This document shows positions 15,728 through 22,601 of a DNA stretch of 26,065 nucleotides, piece by piece (within the stretch, counting starts at the first letter, position 1; each line of letters starts with the position of its first letter). The translations under genes and the position numbers were made by a program. The stretch is taken from positions 1 to 26,065 of the forward strand of contig CAZJFC010000027.1 in assembly GCA_964545245.1 (NCBI GenBank), given 5' to 3'. The notes below the pieces were generated by a model. The model saw nothing but the letters and a program-made list of their open reading frames with translations, was not told where the DNA came from and made no database searches. Source of the stretch: CAZJFC01 sp964545245 (GTDB taxonomy: Bacteria; Pseudomonadota; Alphaproteobacteria; Rickettsiales; 21-14-0-20-44-7).

Positions 15728-16668
15728 TAATTCTTGATTCTTACAACATCGCCTTCGCCGAAACAGCGCTGGTAATATTCCATAATCACCGGGCGTTCGC
15801 TTTCATCGCATTTATTGAGGAAAGTCAGCCTGAACGATTGTTCGAGGTCGCCGAATATCTGCCAGTTCTCCGCCCATGAGATTACGGTGCGCGGTGACAT
15901 AACGGTGGAAATATCCCCGCTCATGAAGCCGCGACGGGTAAGGTTGGCCATGTTCACCATCGCCTTAATTTTTTCTTTTTCTTTCGGCGCCAGCTTCGGC
16001 AGCTTGCCAATAACAATATCCTGCTCGGCCTTTTCTTCGAGGTAGTTAAGCTGGACGACAATGTTCCACCTGTCCATCTGCCCCTGGTTGATCGGCTGCG
16101 TGCCGTGGTAAAGCCCGGTTGAATCACCAAGGCCGATCGTGTTGGCGGTGGCGAAAAGGCGGAAATCCTGATGCGGTTTGATAACCTTGTTCTGGTCAAG
16201 GAGGGTGAGCTTGCCCTGCGCCTCAAGGATGCGCTGGATAACGAACATCACCTCCGGGCGGCCTGCGTCATATTCATCGAACACCAGCGCCACCGGATGT
16301 TCCAGCGAGTAAGGCAAAATGCCGGGCTGGAATTCCGTGACCTGTTTGCCGTCTTTCAATATGATGGCGTCCTTGCCGATTAAATCAACCCGGCTGATGT
16401 GCGAATCGAGGTTGATGCGTATGCACGGCCAGTTAAGCCGCGCCGCCACCTGCTCGATATGGGTGGATTTTCCGGTGCCGTGGTAACCCTGCACCATTAC
16501 ACGGCGGTTGTGCTTGAAGCCGATCAAGATCGCCTTGGTGGTTTCCGGGTCAAAACGGTATGAATCATCCACCTCCGGCACGTATTCAGTGCGGTTTTTG
16601 AAAGCGGGAACCTCCAGTTCAAATGGGAGGTTGAAAAGTTTTTTAGCGGAAACTATGGTATCGGTCAT
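15727..16668 (-). CDS. cobS: Cobaltochelatase-type AAA+ subunit CobS
   Basis: This 313-aa MoxR-like AAA+ ATPase shows Walker A GYHGTGKS (61-68), Walker B ALVFDEYD (127-134), sensor 1 FRLFATANT (169-177) and the arginine in QMDRW (197-201). The sequence around VQGYHGTGKSTHIEQVAARL and the ending CDESERPVIMEYYQRCFGE are typical of CobS. CobS hexamers dock on CobT to power the chelatase. Its stop overlaps the cobT start (TAATG), which couples the two. No Shine-Dalgarno is visible before the ATG; the leader is a low-complexity ACCA-rich tract shared with bolA, transcribed in the opposite direction 52 bp away. Confidence 0.95.
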   Translation of the reverse strand: MTDTIVSAKKLFNLPFELEVPAFKNRTEYVPEVDDSYRFDPETTKAILIGFKHNRRVMVQGYHGTGKSTHIEQVAARLNWPCIRINLDSHISRVDLIGKDAIILKDGKQVTEFQPGILPYSLEHPVALVFDEYDAGRPEVMFVIQRILEAQGKLTLLDQNKVIKPHQDFRLFATANTIGLGDSTGLYHGTQPINQGQMDRWNIVVQLNYLEEKAEQDIVIGKLPKLAPKEKEKIKAMVNMANLTRRGFMSGDISTVMSPRTVISWAENWQIFGDLEQSFRLTFLNKCDESERPVIMEYYQRCFGEGDVVRIKN

Positions 16669-16681
16669 TTTTTAAAGTTGT

Positions 16682-16707
16682 TGGTTGATGGTTACTGGTT
16701 GATGGTA
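16682..16707. repeat. Short tandem repeat in the cobS-bolA intergenic region
   Basis: TGGTTGATGGTTAC (16682-16695) is followed directly by TGGTTGATGGTA (16696-16707), nearly two copies of a 14-bp unit. The same ACC/ATC-rich texture is seen beside the multi-hairpin elements near 140 and 17436. Here it occupies the divergent promoter region. Confidence 0.6.
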
Positions 16708-16720
16708 TAATCTTGGGAAC

Positions 16721-16969
16721 ATGAGCATAATACCCGCAATTACACAAAAATTGGAAGCAGAATTTAACCCCGAACTGCTGGACGTCTATGACGAATCCGC
16801 CCGCCACGCAGGCCATGACGGTTTTGGCGATGAAAGCCACATGGTAGTTAAAATCTCCGCCGCGCCGTTCAAATCATTCTCGCGCGTGGAACGCGAGCGC
16901 AGGCTGCACAAACTGGTGATAGAAGCCGCCGGGCGCGACATCCACGCCGTGCGCTTTGAGTTTGTTTAG
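16721..16969 (+). CDS. bolA: BolA family protein
   Basis: This 82-aa protein has the BolA fold signature: LDVYDESARHAGH (20-32), the RVERERRLHKL block (55-65) and a C-terminal IHAVRFEF strand. BolA proteins bind [2Fe-2S] clusters together with monothiol glutaredoxins and affect cell shape and iron handling. The conserved His32 and His63 can serve as ligands. A perfect TATAAT (16706-16711) lies so close to the ATG that a transcript from it would be nearly leaderless; GGGA next to the ATG is the alternative ribosome signal. The bolA-cobS-cobT neighbourhood is typical of alphaproteobacteria. Confidence 0.92.
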   Translation: MSIIPAITQKLEAEFNPELLDVYDESARHAGHDGFGDESHMVVKISAAPFKSFSRVERERRLHKLVIEAAGRDIHAVRFEFV

Positions 16970-17001
16970 ATAATCCTTTTACTTCTGCATATAACCTGTG
17001 C

Positions 17002-17029
17002 TTGAAAATTAATCCGCATAATGTAAACT
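17002..17029 (+). promoter_or_regulatory. Predicted promoter of the structured RNA / pseudopilin leader
   Basis: TTGAAA (17002-17007) and TAAACT (17024-17029) are 16 bp apart, 5/6 and 4/6 matches to the consensus. Transcription would begin near 17036, at the foot of the first hairpin of the structured region. Confidence 0.5.
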
Positions 17030-17030
17030 T

Positions 17031-17223
17031 GCCGCCGCAGGAAGCATCTTCCTGTGGGGCGTTACAACCTCTTATAGTTCACGGTTAGTGACCGTTATCC
17101 CACTCCTCGGCCCTGGCCGGGGAGGCATTGGCGTATGCAACAGGGGCTTGCCCTAAAGGCCAATGCGAACCTTTTGAACTATAGGTTTTGTAAACTCCCC
17201 GGCTATCAAGCTTAATGAGGGGA
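17031..17223 (+). ncRNA. Candidate structured RNA, possibly a cis-regulatory leader
   Basis: No protein is encoded, but the folding is unusually ordered. A first hairpin is CAGGAAG-CAT-CTTCCTG (17038-17054). A long closing helix joins GGGG (17056-17059), GTTACA (17061-17066) and TATAGTTCA (17073-17081) with TGAACTATA (17175-17183, perfect 9 bp), TGTAAAC (17189-17195) and CCCC (17197-17200). Inside it are three hairpins: CGGT/ACCG (17082-17094), a 9-bp stem at 17103-17124, and perfect GCATTGGC/GCCAATGC (17125-17132, 17159-17166) with an inner AGGG/CCCT stem. The CCCC strand could instead pair with GGGG at 17219-17222, the Shine-Dalgarno of the next ATG. No family is recognised; the length would suit 6S RNA but the multibranched core does not. 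Confidence 0.55.
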
Positions 17224-17225
17224 AT

Positions 17226-18650
17226 ATGTTGAGTTGCCAGTTTCAGTTTTTAGTTTCAGGATTTCGTAATAATAAACTGTTATTCCCGCGCAGGCGGGAA
17301 TCTTATACAGGAACCAACCCTCCTCCAACTCCTCCCTCAGGGAGGAGGGCTTATTCCGCTTCCCCCCTGAGGGGGGAAAACAAAAAGCCCTCTCCTATGA
17401 GGAGAGGGTGGGGTGAGGTGCAACCCTTACTTAACAACCACGTAACCACGCAACCACGTAACCAGAAACAGGGTTTCTCCCTGATCGAACTCTCAATCGT
17501 GCTGGTGGTCATCGGAATCATTCTCGCCTCGGTGATTCCGGTTGCCTCCGCCCATGTGGATGTGAAGAAAATTGAAACCACACGTGATAAGCTGGATGTT
17601 ATCCAGAAAGCACTTAATGTTCATGTAATACTTAATAAAGGACTCCCATGCCCCGCCAGCAAAACCGCTTTGCCTGACACCGCGAATTTTGGTGTGGCAA
17701 CTGATTGCGAGGCTGCTCCCGTTGCGGGAGTTGCTCAAATTGGAACTGACCCAAACTATATCAGAATCGGCGCTGTTCCGGTCAGGACATTAAACCTTCC
17801 AGAACATATAATGCTCGATTCATGGAGCAACCGCTTTACTTATGCGGTTACGAAAGCCGCAACTGGCGCGGCATTACCTAATGGAATCATTGATGTGGTA
17901 GATGCCAACAACAATCCCATCATAACGCCCGCGGCCAGCGCGACTTATGTTGTGTTCAGTTCCGGCAAGGACGGCAAGGGAACACACAGGAGAAGGGGTG
18001 AAGCGACAGCCGCCTGCAATACAGGCGCGAAAGATGGCGAGAACTGCGATGGTGACATCACCTTCCGCGACACAGCAATGAATGACGGAACGAATGCATC
18101 ACTCTATTTTGACGACCTTGTTTTATGGAAAACTACACCGATGATAAAGGATGAGACCGGCGCGCTTGCCGCCCCGCCGGAAGTTGACCCCGGAACCGAG
18201 GTCGCTGGTGAAAACTGGAGCACGTTCAGGGGGGTGGTTGCTGGAATCACCTGGTCCGAATCGGGGGCAAGTCCTGGCTGTACTGGTGCCGGTTTTAAGC
18301 GTCCTGTTATAATGTTTGATTCGGATAATGCTACACAGGATTGCTGTCCAGCGAACGGAATGAATTACTGCCAGAGAGTTGTTATCCCTAACGATATAAG
18401 CCGGATATTAATATCGGCAAAATCAAAAGGTACGCCTCTCACGACTTGCCGCTTCCGTTTTGGAGTTAGCGGGCCAATATATCACTTGTTCAATAAAGTA
18501 AATACTGCTTTTGCTACAGCCGCTTATGATACTGATCATGAACCCACTTTAGCGATGGTGCCTCCAGACAGGACGCTGGACTTGGGTCTCTTGCCTCATG
18601 CCACACTAACTGATGTAGGGTGTATGGTGACTATCAAATTCATCGAATAG
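17226..18650 (+). CDS. Large type IV pseudopilin-like protein, repeat-derived N-terminus
   Basis: The core is a prepilin: KQG|FSLIELSIVLVVIGIILASVIP, with the peptidase site G83|F84 and Glu88 at mature position +5, then a helix (110-135) and a GSPG-like globular domain with Cys pairs. The mature protein would be about 391 aa, much longer than usual pilins; the last 150 residues (rich in Cys and Gly) are not recognised. Start is uncertain. I give ATG 17226 because GAGGGG precedes it, but residues 20-65 are translated repeat elements. ATG 17397 (in a hairpin loop) and GTG 17418 (after GGAGAGGGTGGGG) would give a more normal leader of 25 and 18 residues. All three lie upstream of an 8-bp tandem repeat. 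Probable role: minor pilin or adhesin of a pilus or secretion system. Confidence 0.75.
   Translation: MLSCQFQFLVSGFRNNKLLFPRRRESYTGTNPPPTPPSGRRAYSASPLRGENKKPSPMRRGWGEVQPLLNNHVTTQPRNQKQGFSLIELSIVLVVIGIILASVIPVASAHVDVKKIETTRDKLDVIQKALNVHVILNKGLPCPASKTALPDTANFGVATDCEAAPVAGVAQIGTDPNYIRIGAVPVRTLNLPEHIMLDSWSNRFTYAVTKAATGAALPNGIIDVVDANNNPIITPAASATYVVFSSGKDGKGTHRRRGEATAACNTGAKDGENCDGDITFRDTAMNDGTNASLYFDDLVLWKTTPMIKDETGALAAPPEVDPGTEVAGENWSTFRGVVAGITWSESGASPGCTGAGFKRPVIMFDSDNATQDCCPANGMNYCQRVVIPNDISRILISAKSKGTPLTTCRFRFGVSGPIYHLFNKVNTAFATAAYDTDHEPTLAMVPPDRTLDLGLLPHATLTDVGCMVTIKFIE
17283..17300. repeat. Single CCCGC...GCGGG hairpin repeat
   Basis: TTCCCGC-GCAG-GCGGGAA is a perfect 7-bp hairpin. With its flanks it matches one arm of the inverted repeat at 13807-13858. 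It is translated as FPRRRES in the long pseudopilin frame. Confidence 0.75.
17329..17420. repeat. Multi-hairpin repeat element, copy 2
   Basis: Three perfect hairpins stand in a row: CTCCTCCCT-C-AGGGAGGAG (17329-17347), TTCCCCCC-TGA-GGGGGGAA (17360-17378) and CCCTCTCCT-ATG-AGGAGAGGG (17388-17408). The last one plus GGGGTGAGGTG is the inverse of 156-189. The element is read through in frame by the pseudopilin frame and supplies two of its possible start codons. Confidence 0.8.
17436..17463 (+). repeat. 8-bp tandem repeat, 3.5 units
   Basis: AACCACGT, AACCACGC, AACCACGT and AACC follow each other without a gap. The unit is not a multiple of three, and the tract lies between every candidate start codon and the prepilin cleavage site, so a change of one unit would shift the reading frame. 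Confidence 0.8.
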
Positions 18651-18657
18651 CTGCGTT

Positions 18658-21600
18658 CTAAAACGCCTGCTGGTAGCGCATCAGGAGCAGGCCTTCCGGC
18701 TCCGCGCCTTCGATGTGGTCAGGCTCGAAACGAACCATGCCGCCCAGATCCAGCTTGGAACCAGCACTGAGGCCGACCTTGTAATAACCCTCAAGGTCGA
18801 TTTCCCTGCCGTTAGGGGAAAGCGATATATTCTGGCGGTCATAGATAACCTCGCCGCTCGCCAGAATGCCTTGCGGCAGTGAGAGCTGCGCGCTGCCGTC
18901 CATCACGCGGAGCGGCTGCGAAACCGCGAAGCGGAACGCATCGTTTTTACTGATTGCGTCCTTATATTCCGCGCCGAAGCTGAACGAGTCGGAGTAAACC
19001 TTGCCCATGCCGGAAATAAGTGAATGCTTCGCCGAATCCATCTCGCTTACGCCGAAATTATAATTCGCAAGGAATGAAAGGTTGTTTGTCACATCATATT
19101 TCGCGGCAAGCCCGGCGTAATAGCTTTTGCCGTCCTGCCCCATGTCGAACGCGCCGCCCGATTCCGCGCCGAGCAAGGTTTCGCTCTCATTCGTATAACC
19201 CGTTTGCAGGCTCACGCCGAAACCGTTTTTGCTGTCGGTATAGCTCACTTCTGAATAGGCGCCGCTAACCTTGCGGTCATTGCCGAGGTTTAATCCATAA
19301 TCATCCATATCGCCCTCAAACGCGCCGAAGCGGAAGCTCAAATTTCCTTCCGGGGAATAGCCAAGCACCGTACTTGTCACGTTCCCGGAAAGCCCCAGAT
19401 ACGGGTTTTTGAATGACTGGCTGACTTCCGAATCCTGCATATCCACCCCGCTGAACGCGGCGAAACCAACAGCGTCGGAAGGTTTCATGTTGTAATTGAA
19501 ATTCGCTTCAACCGCCCCGGTATTATATGTGAATGACATCCTGCGCAGTTTGTCGTCGCTATATTTCGGGTCGAGGTTCATGAAGTTTTCGTCGTAATCT
19601 TTCTCAAGGTCAAAGCCGAGCCTGATATTATCGCCGAAAGCGTAGCTGTTGCTAAACGTGCCACGCCCGAACATTTCCAGCTTGTTCTCAGCAAAGCTGC
19701 TGCGCGGGTTCTGGCTGAACAGGCTTTCTGCCGGGACATAGAAATTACGCTTATATTTATCAAGGAACATCAGGCTTTTGCCTTCAACCGCGCTTGATAC
19801 GGCATTACCGTAAGCGGATGAAGTGCTGAAACGGCTCGCCTCAAACGCCGCGCTGGTTCCGGCATAGTAAGAAGTCAGCGCAATTTCCCATCCGTCATCG
19901 GTTGGCGAGGTCGCCCTGTCAAGGTTCACCAGCCCGTGGCCGTAAATATCATCCACGCCGGGTGCGCCAAGGTCGGTTGCGGTTTCAAACATAATCCGCA
20001 CGACATCCTCAGGGTTCAGGTGCGGGAAAGCGCCAAGCAGCACGGCGAGCGCACCGGAAACCTGCGGAGCCGCGAAGGAAGTGCCGCTGTTGGTCTGGTA
20101 TCCGCCGATATCGGTCATATCAAGCGCCTGGCCGGGAGCGGCAATACACCACTCCTTGGCAACGCCGCAATGGTTGCTGAAAGGGGAAATCGTATTGGTA
20201 TTATCCACCGAAACCACTGCCACCCAATGGTCTTTGAAATTGAGGTTAAGCGGGTTGATCTTGTTGTAATCCGCCGGTTTGTCCGAGATATTTCCGCGGA
20301 AATAATACGGTAACCCGGCCAGCACACCAACCTGGTCCATACTACCGTTACCCGCGGCAAAAACCACAATACCGTCTTTCTTTACAACATCGCGGAGCGC
20401 GATGACGAGACTATCCAGCATTTTAAACTCTACGGTATTAAGCGGTGCGGTATAATCTCCGGTAGTAGCGGTTACGATAGGAATTTCCAGCGGCCCGAAA
20501 CCCAGCCCATAGCTGGCGTTTATTACCTGCGCGTTGTTCTGCGCCGCATATTTGAACGCCTTGTCGTCAGAACCATCGGCAATCCCGATTGCGGCAATCG
20601 GGATGATCCTTGCCTCAGGGGCGATACCCACGATTCCGGTTCCGTTCCTTTCCGCCGCTATAATCCCGGCAACGCCCGTCCCGTGCCCGTCAGTATCATC
20701 ACCTCCGGCAACGCAACCGGCGGCATCCGTGCAGGTCACGGCCTTGCTGGTTAGAATATTCGCATCAAGGTCGGGGTGGTCAAGGTCAACGCCTGAATCA
20801 ATCACCGCAACTGTAACCCGCCCGTCAGGAATGTTGTCAATCAGGGTTCCGTAATTCGTGCGTTCATAAATTCTGCCGTCATATCCCCTGGCATGCGCAT
20901 ATTCGCTTTCTATCTGGTGGAAACCGGCCTGCTCGTTTGATTCAGCATTAATAAAATCATTCGGGTCCCCGTTCTGCGGATGGTCATAATTGGAAGGATG
21001 GAACGGAGGCAGGATCACATAATCATTATCGGGATAGCTATTTTTTTTCTTGCTGCCGCTGCCGCCACTGCCTGCAAGCGCCACAGCGGCCGCGCCCACA
21101 CCTGCTACCGTAAGGGTGATAGGAATCGCGTTGCGTGCCATATATCCGGTTGTGGTGTCTGCCGTCGGAGCGCGTCCTGCCGGGTTGCTGTGAACCTGCG
21201 TCGGGGTCGGCACAGGGGCAGGAGGCGCCGCCTGAACCGGCGGAACAGACGCCAGCGCCGGCAGGTAAGTCGGCTTAACGGCCTGCAGGTAGCTTACGAC
21301 CTGCGTATGGCCGTTGGTTGCGGCGAGGGCTGCCGCAGTCTGCCCGGCACTATTCTGCGCGTCGACCACCGCCCCCTCGGAGACCAGATATCTTACAACA
21401 TCGGCTTTTCCGGCTGAAGCAGCTTTCATAAGCGGCGTATTGCCTTCCGCGTCACGGAAATCAACCGAGAATTTGTAGCCGGGATATTTCCCGCTGGCAA
21501 TTTCCGCCTGCCAGTAATTTTTGAATGCATCGAGCCTTGCGATCTGGCCGCTTTCCACTGCGGCGAAATAATTATCTTTCGTATATCCGGCAAATTCCTG

Positions 21601-21696
21601 CGCGGCCTGGGGGCTGGCATTAGCCGGGAGCGTTATGGGATTGGGGCCTGCCGACAGCAAGCAAAATAAAAGTGCGAGGGCTGAAGCTTTGTGCAT
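18658..21696 (-). CDS. Ankyrin-subtilase autotransporter (secreted S8 serine protease)
   Basis: This 1012-aa protein is an autotransported protease. A signal peptide (about 1-27, ending ANA-S) is followed by two to three ankyrin repeats (about 82-142; NTPLMKAASAGKADVVRYLV), a Pro-rich linker and a hydrophobic Gly/Ala stretch (about 190-215). The subtilisin domain (about 290-595) has the catalytic triad D300 (VAVIDSGVD), H338 (DGHGTGVAG) and S540 (GTSFAAP), plus oxyanion N450 (FAAGNG). The C-terminal 320 or so residues show alternating beta strands and end in aromatic Phe (MRYQQAF), as expected of an outer-membrane autotransporter barrel. I chose ATG 21696, which gives a clean signal peptide; a GTG 15 codons upstream is less likely. 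Known family members cleave host or self surface proteins; ankyrin repeats within such a passenger are unusual. It converges on the pseudopilin gene with a 7-bp gap. Confidence 0.9.
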   Translation of the reverse strand: MHKASALALLFCLLSAGPNPITLPANASPQAAQEFAGYTKDNYFAAVESGQIARLDAFKNYWQAEIASGKYPGYKFSVDFRDAEGNTPLMKAASAGKADVVRYLVSEGAVVDAQNSAGQTAAALAATNGHTQVVSYLQAVKPTYLPALASVPPVQAAPPAPVPTPTQVHSNPAGRAPTADTTTGYMARNAIPITLTVAGVGAAAVALAGSGGSGSKKKNSYPDNDYVILPPFHPSNYDHPQNGDPNDFINAESNEQAGFHQIESEYAHARGYDGRIYERTNYGTLIDNIPDGRVTVAVIDSGVDLDHPDLDANILTSKAVTCTDAAGCVAGGDDTDGHGTGVAGIIAAERNGTGIVGIAPEARIIPIAAIGIADGSDDKAFKYAAQNNAQVINASYGLGFGPLEIPIVTATTGDYTAPLNTVEFKMLDSLVIALRDVVKKDGIVVFAAGNGSMDQVGVLAGLPYYFRGNISDKPADYNKINPLNLNFKDHWVAVVSVDNTNTISPFSNHCGVAKEWCIAAPGQALDMTDIGGYQTNSGTSFAAPQVSGALAVLLGAFPHLNPEDVVRIMFETATDLGAPGVDDIYGHGLVNLDRATSPTDDGWEIALTSYYAGTSAAFEASRFSTSSAYGNAVSSAVEGKSLMFLDKYKRNFYVPAESLFSQNPRSSFAENKLEMFGRGTFSNSYAFGDNIRLGFDLEKDYDENFMNLDPKYSDDKLRRMSFTYNTGAVEANFNYNMKPSDAVGFAAFSGVDMQDSEVSQSFKNPYLGLSGNVTSTVLGYSPEGNLSFRFGAFEGDMDDYGLNLGNDRKVSGAYSEVSYTDSKNGFGVSLQTGYTNESETLLGAESGGAFDMGQDGKSYYAGLAAKYDVTNNLSFLANYNFGVSEMDSAKHSLISGMGKVYSDSFSFGAEYKDAISKNDAFRFAVSQPLRVMDGSAQLSLPQGILASGEVIYDRQNISLSPNGREIDLEGYYKVGLSAGSKLDLGGMVRFEPDHIEGAEPEGLLLMRYQQAF

Positions 21697-21750
21697 AATA
21701 TTTTTACCTATATGAAATTTCCCGACGATGCTAGCTTTCACGGGTTAAAA

Positions 21751-21764
21751 ACCGGTTAACCGGT
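21751..21764. promoter_or_regulatory. Perfect 14-bp palindrome upstream of the protease gene
   Basis: ACCGGTTAACCGGT lies 55 bp before the protease start in the AT-rich divergent region shared with the ialB-like gene. It is a plausible operator for either gene. No known regulator site is matched. Confidence 0.4.
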
Positions 21765-21884
21765 AAAAAATTCTATAAACTCAGGATTTTATATCACTAT
21801 AAAAATTAATATCATCAAATGTTGCCATAATTGTTTGGCCGGGAAACAAATGCGGAAAATGCAAAAAAAACTGTTTTGTTTTTC

Positions 21885-21912
21885 TTGAAACTATGTAGCA
21901 ATAAAATATAAC
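21885..21912 (+). promoter_or_regulatory. Predicted promoter of the ialB-like gene
   Basis: TTGAAA (21885-21890) and TATAAC (21907-21912) are separated by 16 bp, both 5/6 consensus matches. Transcription would begin near 21919, giving a leader of about 37 nt. Confidence 0.6.
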
Positions 21913-21955
21913 TCAATTTACGGCATAAATTTCAGTAACCCAAACTTACGAAGTA

Positions 21956-22432
21956 ATGAAAATGAAGAAAATCCTCAGCTTAATTGCAATAGTTTTCAGC
22001 GCAACCCCGGCAGCGGCAGCCCAGCTTGATTCCACCCACGGTGACTGGAACGTGTATTCCGGCGGGAATTCATGTTACATCGCCTCCGCCCCGGTGAATG
22101 AGACCGGCAACTGGAAAAAGCGCGGCCAGCCTTACGTCCTCGTCAACAGCAAGGGCGCTGCCGATGAGATCAACGTTTCTTCAGGTTATCCCTACAAGCA
22201 GAAAGTTGATGTCGAGGTCAAAGTTGACGGTAAATCATACAAGCTCTTCACCCAGGGCGAAAACGCCTGGGCGAAGGATTCCAACACTGATGCCGCTATC
22301 GTGACAGGCATAAAGCGCGGCGCGAAACTTGAAGTAAGGGGCGTTTCCCAAAGGGATACTTATTCCGTGGATACATATTCCCTGAAAGGCGCCACCGCCG
22401 CCTATGACCGCATGAAAGCGCTGTGCAGGTAA
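21956..22432 (+). CDS. Secreted IalB-like protein
   Basis: This 158-aa protein has a clear signal peptide (1-22, ATPAAAA before the cut) and a mature part with the pattern HGDWNVYSGGNSCYIASAP, characteristic of the invasion-associated locus B family, and a C-terminal Cys (157) that may pair with Cys39. The family is periplasmic or surface exposed in alphaproteobacteria; it was named from Bartonella, but its biochemical role is not established and most carriers are not invasive. Two ATG codons, at 21956 and 21962, are possible starts; both have weak ribosome sites. The gene is the first of a rightward series with dinD and rlmN, though a 169-bp gap separates it from dinD. Confidence 0.75.
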   Translation: MKMKKILSLIAIVFSATPAAAAQLDSTHGDWNVYSGGNSCYIASAPVNETGNWKKRGQPYVLVNSKGAADEINVSSGYPYKQKVDVEVKVDGKSYKLFTQGENAWAKDSNTDAAIVTGIKRGAKLEVRGVSQRDTYSVDTYSLKGATAAYDRMKALCR

Positions 22433-22552
22433 TTATATACCGGTCTTAATTCCTATGAGCAGCATTCCAAAAGATATCAGGACGTTATCCTGAAGAAGGG
22501 AACTTCGCTGGCGGCGAAATTTCAATCAGTTTTACCCCTAATTCCTTGCTTT

Positions 22553-22596
22553 TATGGCATTTTCCTGTTAAACAGCGCCGTCATGCCATACAGGAA
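22553..22596 (+). promoter_or_regulatory. Alternative hairpins over the dinD ribosome-binding site
   Basis: TATGGCAT (22553-22560) pairs perfectly with ATGCCATA (22583-22590). TTCCTGT (22562-22568) pairs perfectly with ACAGGAA (22590-22596), which contains the AGGA Shine-Dalgarno 6 nt before the dinD ATG. The two stems are interleaved and cannot both form easily. One hides the ribosome site and the other exposes it. Confidence 0.5.
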
Positions 22597-22601
22597 TTTT
22601 C

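Noticed and set aside
17031..17223. Identification as 6S RNA
   Set aside because: The length and rod-like closing helix fit, but the core holds three separate hairpins instead of one large central bubble and I could not place the conserved 6S bases. Kept as unassigned.
14030..17225. Cobalamin riboswitch near cobS-cobT
   Set aside because: No B12 box is visible upstream of cobS, and the structured RNA is on the opposite strand and faces away from cobS.
22564..22576. LexA box before dinD
   Set aside because: CTGT and ACAG occur here but only 3 bp apart, not 8, and no GTTC-N7-GTTC is present.
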